Part shown: positions 55,249 to 63,356 of the stretch, one piece after another
Layout: each line of letters starts with the position of its first letter
Numbering within the stretch: position 1 is the stretch's first letter
Assembly (NCBI RefSeq): GCF_032302195.1
Contig: NZ_CP135275.1
Span: 3,162,001-3,226,000 of the forward strand
Reading direction: 5' to 3'
Origin: Paenibacillus sp. MMS20-IR301
GTDB lineage: Bacteria; Bacillota; Bacilli; Paenibacillales; Paenibacillaceae
Length of the DNA stretch: 64,000 bases
Notes under the pieces: model-generated
The model's input: only the letters and a program-made list of their open reading frames with translations
Databases searched by the model: none
Told to the model about the DNA's origin: nothing
Translations under genes and position numbers: made by a program

Positions 55249-55284
55249 AATAGAAATATTACAACATAAAGACCTATTTCTATT
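55249..55284 (-). promoter_or_regulatory. Operator and promoter of the XRE cassette
   Basis: AATAGAAATA (55249-55258) and TATTTCTATT (55275-55284) form a perfect 10-bp inverted repeat 16 bases apart, 15 bp upstream of the XRE start. A -10 box TATAAT on the minus strand overlaps the distal arm, with TACACA 17 bp further up as a weak -35. Confidence 0.7.
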
Positions 55285-55374
55285 ATACGCCAAACTGAGT
55301 TTTATGTGTAGACGAATACAAAATATATAATTACCGTCTACAATAATTTTATACATTATAATGAAACAGCAAAA

Positions 55375-55394
55375 AAACGGCATCGCTGCCGTTT
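55375..55394 (-). terminator. Terminator of the tRNA-Ala/tRNA-Lys transcript
   Basis: The stem AAACGGCA / TGCCGTTT with loop TCGC followed on the minus strand by a T run. Confidence 0.88.
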
Positions 55395-55403
55395 CTTCTG
55401 TGA

Positions 55404-55476
55404 TGGACTCTCAGGGACTCGAACCCTGGACAAATTGATTAAGAGTCAACTGCTCTACCAACTGAGCTAAGAGTCC
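55404..55476 (-). tRNA. tRNA-Lys (anticodon CUU), copy C
   Basis: Identical to the two other copies; full cloverleaf with anticodon loop CTCTTAA and discriminator A, CCA not encoded. It follows tRNA-Ala by six bases on the same strand and shares its terminator. Confidence 0.95.
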
Positions 55477-55482
55477 ATGGTA

Positions 55483-55558
55483 TGGTGGAGAATAGGGGGC
55501 TCGAACCCCTGACCTCATCGCTGCCAGCGATGCGCTCTCCCAGCTGAGCTAATTCCCC
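55483..55558 (-). tRNA. tRNA-Ala (anticodon GGC)
   Basis: A 76-base gene on the minus strand including encoded CCA: acceptor GGGGAAT/ATTCTCC (one G-U pair), D arm with AGCTCAGCTGGGAGAGC, anticodon loop CTGGCAG (anticodon GGC, reading GCC), T arm GGGGTTCGAGCCCC. It is the intact version of the fragment at 49683. Confidence 0.96.
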
Positions 55559-55861
55559 ATACACATGATTTACGAACACATTATGTATTCAAAAATTCAA
55601 TCTGAGCCGTAAGCTCAGGCCGCTTTCAATGTTTCGTATTTCGTAGGCGACTTCTATATAATACAGAAATTCAGCGTCAGTGTCAACACTTTATTGAAAT
55701 TAATTATATTAATTAATTTCCGCCGCTTTCCTTGCCCGGACAGGACACGCCACCCGGGACCAGCCTCATTACCCGAGGCCGGTCCTATACATCTCCGGCA
55801 CACTACTCTGCCCACCCGTTACCAAGCGCGCTTTCTTGTACCGCTTACAGAACTACAGAGA
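55559..55861. other. Intergenic region between tRNA-Ala and nrdR
   Basis: No gene is supported. It should contain the tRNA promoter. An imperfect palindrome (GGACCaGCCTC / GAGGCcGGTCC, 55757-55785) may help end the nrdR transcript but has no T tract. Confidence 0.5.
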
Positions 55862-56338
55862 CTACAGCCCCTCAAGCTCCTCGGTGTTCTTGGACAGCAG
55901 TCCCTTCAGTTCCTTCATGAACATGTTAATGTCCTTGAACTGGCGGTATACGGAGGCGAAGCGGACATAAGCAACCTCATCTACCGGATAGAGCTGCTCC
56001 ATAACCAGCTCGCCGATCTGGCGGCTCTCAATCTCGGCCAGGGCGATGCCGCGCAGGCTTTTCTCCACCTCGGACACAATGACTTCCAGGCGCTCTACAG
56101 GCACGGGACGTTTCTCACAGGCACGGATAAGGCCGCGGAGGATTTTGTCACGGCTGAACTCTTCACGGCTGCCGCCTTTTTTGATAACGATCAGCGGGGT
56201 TTCTTCAATCATCTCGAAGGTGGTGAACCGGCGGCTGCATTGTTCACATTCACGCCTGCGGCGGATCGACTTATTCTCATTAGCTGGACGCGAGTCAAGC
56301 ACTTTCGTATTCGTGTGATCGCAGTAAGGGCATTTCAT
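55862..56338 (-). CDS. Transcriptional repressor NrdR
   Basis: A 158-residue regulator of ribonucleotide reductase genes. The N-terminal zinc ribbon has cysteines 3, 6, 31 and 34 ([10 protein letters not shown] and [16 protein letters not shown]). The ATP-cone domain (about 47-140) begins [20 protein letters not shown] and contains [12 protein letters not shown]. It binds ATP or dATP and represses nrd promoters at NrdR boxes. The length is normal for the family, and nrdR near coaE, mutM and polA is the usual order in these bacteria. Confidence 0.97.
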   Translation of the reverse strand: MKCPYCDHTNTKVLDSRPANENKSIRRRRECEQCSRRFTTFEMIEETPLIVIKKGGSREEFSRDKILRGLIRACEKRPVPVERLEVIVSEVEKSLRGIALAEIESRQIGELVMEQLYPVDEVAYVRFASVYRQFKDINMFMKELKGLLSKNTEELEGL

Positions 56339-56501
56339 AAGCTAAATCACTTCCTCATAGTAAGAATGGTTATGCCCTGCCGCTGAATCTCCAGCAGTAC
56401 AAGGCTGATTCTAATTTCCAGAAAACACCGTTTTATTGTTGTTATGAATATGGCAAGTCCGGCACATAATACAGTTACCAACCGATAGGAGGTGAACAGC
56501 A

Positions 56502-56717
56502 ATGAGCCAAAACAGCAGCAACAACCTGGTAGCTCCAAATTCACGCGGTGCCTTGGAACAACTGAAATATGAAGTTGCCCAAGAATTGGGTATTACCCTC
56601 TCCCCAGACGGATACCAAGGCAATAAAACTTCTTATGAAAACGGTTCGATCGGCGGTTACATCACTAAACGTCTCGTAACCCTGGCAGAACAGCAATTGG
56701 CAGGTCAATACAAATAA
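56502..56717 (+). CDS. Alpha/beta-type small acid-soluble spore protein
   Basis: A 71-residue DNA-coating protein of the spore core. NSRGALEQLKYEVAQELGI contains the GPR protease recognition region, and the second conserved motif is GSIGGYITKRLVTLAEQQL. AGGAGGTG lies eight bases before the ATG. CATAATA about 30 bp upstream resembles a sigma-G -10 box, which would fit forespore expression, but no clear -35 partner was found. It protects DNA in dormant spores and feeds germination after cleavage. Confidence 0.96.
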   Translation: MSQNSSNNLVAPNSRGALEQLKYEVAQELGITLSPDGYQGNKTSYENGSIGGYITKRLVTLAEQQLAGQYK

Positions 56718-56738
56718 CCTGTCACCATAAGCTTGCCT

Positions 56739-56780
56739 AAGAAGTATTAAACGGCTCCGGCCGTTTGATACTTCTTTTTA
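56739..56780. terminator. Bidirectional terminator between the spore protein and transglycosylase genes
   Basis: A stem AAGAAGTAT / ATACTTCTT with inner AAACGG / CCGTTT is flanked by a T run on the right and A-rich sequence on the left. Confidence 0.88.
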
Positions 56781-56796
56781 CATACAGGCCAGAGAC

Positions 56797-57363
56797 TCAG
56801 AACTCACTATACAGCTCCGTATATTGCTCGTAATAATAAACTACCCGCTGGACATAGTGACGGGTCTCACCAAACGGAATATCCTTTACCGCTGCTTCAG
56901 TGCCGTCCCAATCCCCTGCATCAAGCCAGCTCTTAACCTTACCGGGTCCGGCATTGTACGCGGCGATGACCGCTATACGGTTGCCGTCAAACTGCCGTGA
57001 CAGCGTAGACAAATACCAGGTGCCCAGTTCAATATTGGAAGATGGCTCCTCCCTCAGACGCTCAAGCGACACATCGGGTAGCTTGGCCTTTTCAAGCGCC
57101 CACTTCGCGGTGTCCGGCATGAGCTGCATAAGCCCGATCGCCCCTTTTTTGGACTCACGGCCGGTCTTGTAGTTGGTCTCAACCCGGATAATCGCCGCTA
57201 CCAGGAACGGGTCCATCTCATAAGTAAGGCTGTGCCTGCGGATCTCTTCTTTATAATAGATCGGATAAAACCAGGACATCCAGTTGGTGCTCAGGAACAG
57301 AACCGCTGTGAAGCCGATGAATAACAGCAGCAGCACTCTTTTTTTGCGCAGCCATCTCATCAT
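56797..57363 (-). CDS. Membrane-anchored lytic transglycosylase (SLT domain)
   Basis: A 188-residue cell-wall enzyme with an N-terminal transmembrane anchor (RVLLLLFIGFTAVLFLS) and a Slt-type domain (about 45-188). The catalytic glutamate is in AAIIRVETNYKTG; SKKGAIGLMQLMPDTAKWA, the NIELGTWYLSTL helix and AVIAAYNAGPGKVKSWL are the other family motifs. It cuts peptidoglycan glycan strands with 1,6-anhydro formation. The ATG at 57363 overlaps the coaE stop by four bases (ATGA), favouring translational coupling; a GTG seven codons earlier is an alternative. Confidence 0.93.
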   Translation of the reverse strand: MMRWLRKKRVLLLLFIGFTAVLFLSTNWMSWFYPIYYKEEIRRHSLTYEMDPFLVAAIIRVETNYKTGRESKKGAIGLMQLMPDTAKWALEKAKLPDVSLERLREEPSSNIELGTWYLSTLSRQFDGNRIAVIAAYNAGPGKVKSWLDAGDWDGTEAAVKDIPFGETRHYVQRVVYYYEQYTELYSEF

Positions 57364-57956
57364 ATTAATCCCAGCTTGTCCCACAGGGAAGCTACCTGCT
57401 GCTCCGTAGCCCCGGGATCACCGCTATTGTCAATGACATAGTCAGCCTTCCTGCGTTTCAGCTCGATATCCATCTGGGATTTCAGCCGTTCTTCAGCCTG
57501 ATCAAGCTTGAGCCCGTTCCTCGCCATAAGCCGGGCCAGCTGGACCCTGCGGGGAACGTACACTACAATAATCTGCTCAAATAAATGATCCAGCTCCGAC
57601 TCGTAGAGCAGAGGAATATCCACAATAACGAGCCGCTGCGGATTCTCCTGCTCAAGCACGTACATCTGTTCCTTAATTTCTCTGCGGATCGCCGGATGGG
57701 TCAGCTGATTCAGGGTCTGAAGCGCTTCAGGGTCCCGAAATACAATCTCGCCCAGCCTTGCCCGGTCCAGCGACCCGTCAGAGTGCAGAATTCCGTCTCC
57801 AAAAGCCTGCACGGCAGCAGCCAGCACCGGATGTCCCGGGAGCATAACCTCCCTGGCGATAATATCCGCATCCACCAGCGCTGCCCCCTTCCGGGCAAAC
57901 AGTGCAGACACAGTGCTTTTTCCGGAAGCAATTCCTCCGGTTAAGCCCATAATCAT
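57360..57956 (-). CDS. coaE: Dephospho-CoA kinase
   Basis: A 198-residue enzyme that phosphorylates the 3'-hydroxyl of dephospho-CoA, the last step of CoA synthesis. The P-loop is GLTGGIASGKSTV at the N-terminus, followed by VDADIIAREVM; LTHPAIRREI and VIVDIPLLYE are the other conserved blocks. GAGGTGAG lies close upstream of the ATG. Nine bp separate it from ytaF, and it overlaps the transglycosylase start, so the three genes form one unit. Confidence 0.97.
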   Translation of the reverse strand: MIMGLTGGIASGKSTVSALFARKGAALVDADIIAREVMLPGHPVLAAAVQAFGDGILHSDGSLDRARLGEIVFRDPEALQTLNQLTHPAIRREIKEQMYVLEQENPQRLVIVDIPLLYESELDHLFEQIIVVYVPRRVQLARLMARNGLKLDQAEERLKSQMDIELKRRKADYVIDNSGDPGATEQQVASLWDKLGLI

Positions 57957-57965
57957 GTACTCACC

Positions 57966-58697
57966 TCATAATAGCTTCATTATACCCATCGCAATCAATA
58001 ATAACGCCGGCAGCAGGGCCGCATGCTTCATCCAGTAGCTGCCTGATAGCCGGAGTCCTGTCTTCATTCCCAGCAGCAGAAAGGTTCCGCTGAACAAGGC
58101 AATCATCAGGGCTGTAGAGACCGGGCTGAACCCGAGCAGCGCAGCACCGAGTCCGGCACCAAAGGCATCCAGTGATAACGCAATGCCCAGAATCATCGCT
58201 TCCATGGAAGAGATACTCCCGGAGGCATCCATATCGGCGGAAGAAGGTGTGCGGAGAATCTGAATGACCACGCCGAGATGCCGGAGCTCCAGCGAAAACA
58301 CAGCGGGCTTCTGGAGGTCCGCAGCATCTGCCCCATCAGCAGCAGCAGCGGCTGTCTCCAGCCTTGCCTGATCCTCCGGCAACTCATCGCCATTCACGGC
58401 CCCCTCCTGCTCCTTCTCCTTCTCCTTCTGTGTCAGCATCTGGAACAGTGACCAGCAGCCCATCAAGACGAGAATAACCGCCCCGATACTGGAAGCGGCA
58501 TGCGGTGAGACCACCTTGGCCAGCAGCACGCCGACCTGCATAGAGACATAAATGACTACCCCGGAACACAGCGAGATAATCATAATGGAGAGCAAAGGTA
58601 TTTTCATCTTACGTAATCCATATGTAACGCCTACACCAAATCCGTCCAAACTCAGGGCAAACGCAAGCAGCAGCAACGATAACAAAGGGCTCAGCAC
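57966..58697 (-). CDS. ytaF: Sporulation membrane protein YtaF (MntP-like)
   Basis: A 243-residue protein with two three-helix halves of the MntP/YtaF type. Each half starts with the same motif: LLAFALSLDGFGVGVTYGLR and ILGIALSLDAFGAGLGAALL, containing the conserved acidic residue of a possible cation pathway. A charged, alanine-rich loop of about 60 residues joins them. GGGAGG lies eight bases before the GTG at 58697; a TTG two codons earlier is too close. In Bacillus ytaF is linked to sporulation. It is followed by coaE. Confidence 0.93.
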   Translation of the reverse strand: MLSPLLSLLLLAFALSLDGFGVGVTYGLRKMKIPLLSIMIISLCSGVVIYVSMQVGVLLAKVVSPHAASSIGAVILVLMGCWSLFQMLTQKEKEKEQEGAVNGDELPEDQARLETAAAAADGADAADLQKPAVFSLELRHLGVVIQILRTPSSADMDASGSISSMEAMILGIALSLDAFGAGLGAALLGFSPVSTALMIALFSGTFLLLGMKTGLRLSGSYWMKHAALLPALLLIAMGIMKLL

Positions 58698-58887
58698 CCG
58701 CAATCCCTCCCGTGAAGAACCGGAGCCTGACGCGCCTGCGCGCCGGGTTCCGCTTCGCCATAATCAGCAATCTTCACACAGTATATGGGCGGGATAGGCT
58801 ATGAGTGCCTGCCCTTCAATAAATCATGGGCGGCATGGATAACTTGTTAACCATTACATTTGTTGCATGCAGCAGGCTAAAAGCTTA

Positions 58888-59739
58888 CTAAGGCGTTACT
58901 GGCAGTGTTACCGGCACAGGCTGGCAGCTTGGACAATAATGTGTCCCCCGGCCGCCGACAACACTTTTCTCAATGATCGTGCCGCAGGTTGAGCAAGGCT
59001 GGTCCTTGCGCCCGTAGATCAGGTGCTGATCCTGGTAGCTGCCGCTCTCCCCCTGGCCGTTGACATACGATTTCACAGAAGAGCCGCCTGCATTCACCGC
59101 CTCAGTCAGGGTAGCTACTATGGCATGATGCAGCTTGGCAAGGCGTTCCTCGGGCAGCGACTTTGCCGTCTCCTCGGGATGAATGCCGGCGCGGTGCAGC
59201 GACTCATCTACATAAATATTGCCGATGCCGACAACATATTCCTGGTTCAGCAGCAGCGGCTTGATCTTGGTGCTTTTACCCGCGATAATCTGTTTGAACC
59301 GCTCCAGAGAGAAATCGTCATCCAGCGGTTCCTGGCCCAGCTTGTTCAGCGGCTTCTGCAGCAGATCCTCACCCGGGTCGAACAGATGCATTGTCCCGAA
59401 CTGGCGTACATCCGTATAACGCAGCTCAGTGCCATCGGTGAAATGGAAAATCACATGACTGTGCTTGTCCAGCGGCTCACCTTCCTTATACAACCCGTAA
59501 CGGCCTTCCATCCGCAGATGGGTGACCATTACGAGACCGTCAAACACAAACCGCAGGAACTTTCCCCGCCGCTCAACACTTACAACACTATGGCCCGCCA
59601 GCATATGGGCAAAAGCCTGAATATCATCCGGGCGCTGAATAATCCGCGGCAGCCGGACTGTGACATGCTCTATCTGCTTCCCTGTAATTAACTCATTTAA
59701 GGTTCTTCTGACTGTTTCTACTTCCGGTAATTCCGGCAT
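58888..59739 (-). CDS. mutM: Formamidopyrimidine-DNA glycosylase (Fpg/MutM)
   Basis: A 283-residue base-excision repair enzyme removing 8-oxoguanine and formamidopyrimidines. The catalytic N-terminal PELPEVETVRR (Pro2, Glu3), the lysine in RRGKFLRF, the helix-two-turn-helix region with VVGIGNIYVDESLHRAGIHP, and the C-terminal zinc finger (PCSTCGTIIEKSVVGGRGTH then YCPSC) are all present. GAGGTG precedes the ATG. It lies 51 bp after polA on the same strand, the usual partnership in Firmicutes. Confidence 0.97.
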   Translation of the reverse strand: MPELPEVETVRRTLNELITGKQIEHVTVRLPRIIQRPDDIQAFAHMLAGHSVVSVERRGKFLRFVFDGLVMVTHLRMEGRYGLYKEGEPLDKHSHVIFHFTDGTELRYTDVRQFGTMHLFDPGEDLLQKPLNKLGQEPLDDDFSLERFKQIIAGKSTKIKPLLLNQEYVVGIGNIYVDESLHRAGIHPEETAKSLPEERLAKLHHAIVATLTEAVNAGGSSVKSYVNGQGESGSYQDQHLIYGRKDQPCSTCGTIIEKSVVGGRGTHYCPSCQPVPVTLPVTP

Positions 59740-59790
59740 GATGGCTCACCTCTATTCCATTATACCGGATAAGCTGTATGAACGGGGAGC

Positions 59791-62463
59791 CTATTTCGCT
59801 TCATACCAGTTACTTCCATAACTTACCTCCGCTTTCAGCGGAACTGACAGCTTGAGCGCTCCCGCCATAACCTCAGGCAGCAGCTGCTTCATCTGCTCCA
59901 GCTCTTCCTCCGGCACCTCAAAGACAAGCTCATCGTGCACCTGCAGCAGCATACGGCTCCTCAGTCCGCGTTCATACAACGCCTTATCCATCTGCACCAT
60001 AGCCAGCTTGATAATATCGGCAGCCGTTCCCTGAATCGGCGTGTTCATCGCGGTACGCTCAGCGAACGAGCGCAAATTAAAGTTCTTCGCATTGATATCC
60101 GGCAAATAACGGCGGCGTTCCAGCAAGGTGGTTACATATCCCTGCTTGCGGGCCTCTACGACAATATCATCCATATAACGGCGTACACCCTGGAATACCT
60201 CGAAATACTGCTCGATGAACTGCGCTGCTTCCTTACGCGGAATATTCAGGTTCTGGGATAGACCGTAATCACTGATTCCATAGACGATCCCGAAGTTAAC
60301 CGCCTTAGCGGAACGGCGCATGTTGCTGTCCACCATATCCGCTGTAACGCCGAATACGTCCATCGCTGTTTTGGTGTGAATATCCATATCCTCGACAAAA
60401 GCTTCCTTCATCCGTTCATCGCCGGAGATATGCGCCAGCACCCGCAGCTCAATCTGCGAATAGTCCGCCGCCAGAATGGACCAGCCCGGTTCCGATGGAA
60501 CGAATACCTTACGGATCTTGCGCCCTTCCTCCAGCCGGATCGGAATGTTCTGCAGGTTCGGGAACTGGCTGCTCAGCCGTCCTGTTGCGGCAATGGTCTG
60601 CCGGTAGAAGGTATGCACCTTTCCGGTGTCCGGGGAAATTTCCTTCAGCAGGCCCTCTACATAGGTAGACTGCAGCTTGGCAATGGAACGGTACTGCAGA
60701 ATCAGACGCACGGCGGCATGATAAGGAGCCAGCTTCTCCAGCACCTCGGCATCCGTCGAGTAGCCGGTCTTCGTCTTTTTCACCACAGGCAGTCCAAGCT
60801 TAACGAACAGTACGTCCCCAAGCTGCTTGGTTGAATTAAGATTGAACTCTGTACCGCATACCGCATAGATTTCGGCAACCAGGCTCGCGATCTGCGCTTC
60901 GAATTCTTTGCCGAGCTCTATAAGATCATCTCTGTTCACCGCAATCCCCTGCTTCTCCATATCAGCAAGAATCCGTGACAAAGGCATTTCCAGATCTTCG
61001 AACAACCCGGTCATCGCGGTCTCATCCAGCGCCTCCTGCTGCTTCTGCACAATACCGAGTACAGTTGCGCTTTTACGGGCTACGTGGTTTCCGAGAATCT
61101 CAAGCTCCGGTAACTTGTATTTGGCACCTTTGCCGAACACCTCTTCATCCGGTGCCAGACGGGGCAGCCCGTATTTGCCGGTCAGATCATTTAGATTCTG
61201 GCTGGCTTCCGTCGGGTCCAGCAGATACGCGGCAAGCTGGACATCGTGGGCCGCTCCGGCAAAAGCAATGCCCTGCCAATGCAGCGCAAGGTCGGCACGG
61301 TGCAGATCATAGCCGCTCTTCGGCGCTTTGTCATCGCCGAGCCAAGCCCGCAGCGGGTCTGAGGCGGTGCTCTGCAGCAAGCTGACCGGCACGAAGTAAT
61401 GCTTCTCCGGAGAAGACAGACCGATGCCGATCACCTCCGCCCGGTGCGGATTCTCCCCGTTTGATTCCACATGCAGAGCCGTAATATCCGGCAGCGCAGC
61501 AGCCAGCTCCGGCAGCCCGGCTTCATCAATGATGGTGATGTCAAGCTCTGCCGCTTCCACAGCGGCACCATCCGGATTGCCTCCGCCTGCCCCCGGGGCA
61601 TAGGCGCTAAGCGACAGCCGCTCCAGCAGGGATTTGAATTCCATCTTGGCCAGTGCCGGACCCGCCGTATCTGCATTAATTCCGCTGAAGACCATGTCCT
61701 CCCATGAATGCTGAAGCGGAACTTCGCGGTAGATAGTTGCCAGCTTCTTGCTCATGATGGCGCTGTCCGCATGCTCTTCCAGCTTTTCCTTCATCTTACC
61801 CTTCAGCTCACCTGTTCCGGCCAGCACCCCTTCTACCGACCCGAACTGCTGGAGCAGCTTAAGCGCCGTCTTCTCTCCGACACCGGGCACACCGGGAATG
61901 TTATCGCTGGCGTCGCCCATCAGTCCCTTAAGGTCAATGATCTGCTCTGGTGTCAGATCATATTTATCGCGGATCTGCTGCGGACCGTACAGCTCTACAT
62001 CCGTAACACCCTTGCGGACCAGCGCTACAGTGGTATGCTCTGAAGCCAGCTGCAGCATATCCTTATCCCCGGATACAATCATTACCTGCCGGCCGGCGGC
62101 ATCCGCCTCACGGGAGATCGTCCCGATAATATCATCAGCCTCATAGCCGCTGATCTCAAACTGCGGCACACCCAGCCCCTGCAGCAGCTCCTTCAGCAGC
62201 GGGAACTGCCCGGAGAGCTCCGGCGGTGTTTTCTGGCGTCCGCCCTTGTAATCCTCATAGCCTTCATGCCGGAAGGTGATCTTCCCGGCATCAAAGGCAA
62301 CAATCATATGACTCGGCTTATGCTCGTCAATCAGGCGCAGCAGCATCGTCGTAAATCCGTATACCGCATTCGTCTGCTGCCCCGCTGTATTCGTCAGCGG
62401 CGGCATCGCGAAAAACGCCCGGTAAATGATATTATTTCCATCAATTAGTATCAGCTTGTCCAC
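59791..62463 (-). CDS. polA: DNA polymerase I
   Basis: An 890-residue repair and Okazaki-maturation polymerase starting with GTG, preceded by GAGGTG. The N-terminal 5'-3' nuclease (1-290) has ILIDGNNIIYRAFFA, AFDAGKITFRHE and LMGDASDNIPGVPGVGEKTA. The polymerase domain shows motif A DYSQIELRVLAHISGDE, motif B RRSAKAVNFGIVYG and motif C LLQVHDELVFE. The middle domain (about 310-480) lacks the DxE exonuclease motif (ALHVESNGEN appears instead), so proofreading is probably absent, as in other Bacillales Pol I. Confidence 0.97.
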   Translation of the reverse strand: MDKLILIDGNNIIYRAFFAMPPLTNTAGQQTNAVYGFTTMLLRLIDEHKPSHMIVAFDAGKITFRHEGYEDYKGGRQKTPPELSGQFPLLKELLQGLGVPQFEISGYEADDIIGTISREADAAGRQVMIVSGDKDMLQLASEHTTVALVRKGVTDVELYGPQQIRDKYDLTPEQIIDLKGLMGDASDNIPGVPGVGEKTALKLLQQFGSVEGVLAGTGELKGKMKEKLEEHADSAIMSKKLATIYREVPLQHSWEDMVFSGINADTAGPALAKMEFKSLLERLSLSAYAPGAGGGNPDGAAVEAAELDITIIDEAGLPELAAALPDITALHVESNGENPHRAEVIGIGLSSPEKHYFVPVSLLQSTASDPLRAWLGDDKAPKSGYDLHRADLALHWQGIAFAGAAHDVQLAAYLLDPTEASQNLNDLTGKYGLPRLAPDEEVFGKGAKYKLPELEILGNHVARKSATVLGIVQKQQEALDETAMTGLFEDLEMPLSRILADMEKQGIAVNRDDLIELGKEFEAQIASLVAEIYAVCGTEFNLNSTKQLGDVLFVKLGLPVVKKTKTGYSTDAEVLEKLAPYHAAVRLILQYRSIAKLQSTYVEGLLKEISPDTGKVHTFYRQTIAATGRLSSQFPNLQNIPIRLEEGRKIRKVFVPSEPGWSILAADYSQIELRVLAHISGDERMKEAFVEDMDIHTKTAMDVFGVTADMVDSNMRRSAKAVNFGIVYGISDYGLSQNLNIPRKEAAQFIEQYFEVFQGVRRYMDDIVVEARKQGYVTTLLERRRYLPDINAKNFNLRSFAERTAMNTPIQGTAADIIKLAMVQMDKALYERGLRSRMLLQVHDELVFEVPEEELEQMKQLLPEVMAGALKLSVPLKAEVSYGSNWYEAK

Positions 62464-62583
62464 ACTAGCACCTCGCCTTTTCTTGCTTGCTTCTTACATA
62501 GTACCATATGCTCCGCATCAAAATGAACCTGAGCGGCCTGTAATGCAGGATTTCCAAACAGGGCCCATTTAAAACAAAAAAAC

Positions 62584-62607
62584 AAGCCCCCGGGGAGAGG
62601 GGGCTTG
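62584..62607 (-). terminator. Rho-independent terminator of the pst-phoU operon
   Basis: On the minus strand AAGCCCCC / GGGGGCTT is followed by GTTTTTTTG. It lies about 20 bp after the phoU stop. Confidence 0.92.
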
Positions 62608-62626
62608 CCGTCAGCAATCTATTTCA

Positions 62627-63286
62627 CTATTGGTTCAAGTCCGGACGTTTACCTGTTACCAGATAAACTACACTTTCACCGATGTTCGTTGCATGGTCGG
62701 CAATCCGCTCAATATAACGGCCAACCAGTGTAAGCAGCATCGCCTGATTCACGGATTCAGGCTTCTGAACCATGTAAGTATACAGTTCATTAATCATCGC
62801 ACTGTACAGCCCGTCTACCTGATCGTCGTCCTGGGCCATTTTGTAAGCCAGATCCGTATTCTCATCCAGATAGGATTGAATGGCTTCTGTAATCATTCCA
62901 GTCACAATCTCGGCCATCCGCGGAATATCCACAAGCGGCTTAATCAGCTGCTGTCCCTGAATGCGCATCGTCACCTTGGCTACATCCAGTGCCAGATCGC
63001 CCATACGTTCAAGGTCACTGGAAATTTTGAAGGCGACAATAATCCGGCGCAGATCCTTCGCTACCGGCTGCTGGGTAATAATCAGGCGTGAGCCGATCTC
63101 CATAATCCGGTCTTCCATAGCGTTAAGCCGCAAATCAGCTTTAACAATATCCTGGGCACGTGCAGTATCCAGGGTCTGCAGAGCTACTACTGCACCATCC
63201 AGTGCATCTGTTACATGTTCGCCCATCTGCTGCAGCAGTGTGCGCAGTTCTTCCAGATCTTTATCGAATTCTTTTCTGCGAATCAT
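62627..63286 (-). CDS. phoU: Phosphate-signalling regulator PhoU
   Basis: A 219-residue, all-helical protein of two three-helix repeats. Conserved acidic metal-binding segments are present in each repeat (RLNAMEDRIMEI, then DLERMGDLALDVAK in the first, and YIERIADHATNIGESVVYLV in the second). It links the Pst transporter to PhoR signalling and restrains phosphate uptake. The ATG at 63286 is chosen as the start of the conserved region, with GGAGG 12 bases upstream; a start nine codons earlier would use that site as coding sequence. It follows pstB by 70 bp. Confidence 0.95.
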   Translation of the reverse strand: MIRRKEFDKDLEELRTLLQQMGEHVTDALDGAVVALQTLDTARAQDIVKADLRLNAMEDRIMEIGSRLIITQQPVAKDLRRIIVAFKISSDLERMGDLALDVAKVTMRIQGQQLIKPLVDIPRMAEIVTGMITEAIQSYLDENTDLAYKMAQDDDQVDGLYSAMINELYTYMVQKPESVNQAMLLTLVGRYIERIADHATNIGESVVYLVTGKRPDLNQ

Positions 63287-63356
63287 ATTGAAAACGATCC
63301 TCCTCAGTAACATATGGCCAGCTGATTTCTTTCCGGGAAGGAATTCCTGTTGCCGC

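Larger units (their letters stand above)
49739..55538. mobile_element. 5.8-kb tRNA-associated genomic island with defence-like genes
   Basis: The segment lies between two 174-bp direct repeats carrying tRNA-Lys and tRNA-Ala sequence. Its genes are visibly AT-richer than the core genes on either side. All are on the minus strand: a decayed DUF3825 gene, an AAA-DUF4435 protein, an Mrr-like nuclease, an unidentified remnant, and an XRE-ImmA/IrrE-PIN cassette. No integrase or transposase is recognisable, so either it was lost or the island moved by another route, such as homologous recombination between tRNA clusters. Acquisition by transfer is inferred from these features. Confidence 0.7.
55365..55538. 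repeat. 174-bp direct repeat, right copy (island boundary)
   Basis: Matches 49565-49738 apart from two adjacent bases just before the tRNA-Lys 3' end. Here the sequence continues into an intact tRNA-Ala, so this is the side where the tRNA gene was preserved. Confidence 0.93.

Noticed and set aside
55694..56386. 230-codon plus-strand frame
   Set aside because: Antisense to nrdR, which has its zinc ribbon and ATP-cone on the minus strand.
59023..59691. 222-codon plus-strand frame
   Set aside because: Shadow of mutM.
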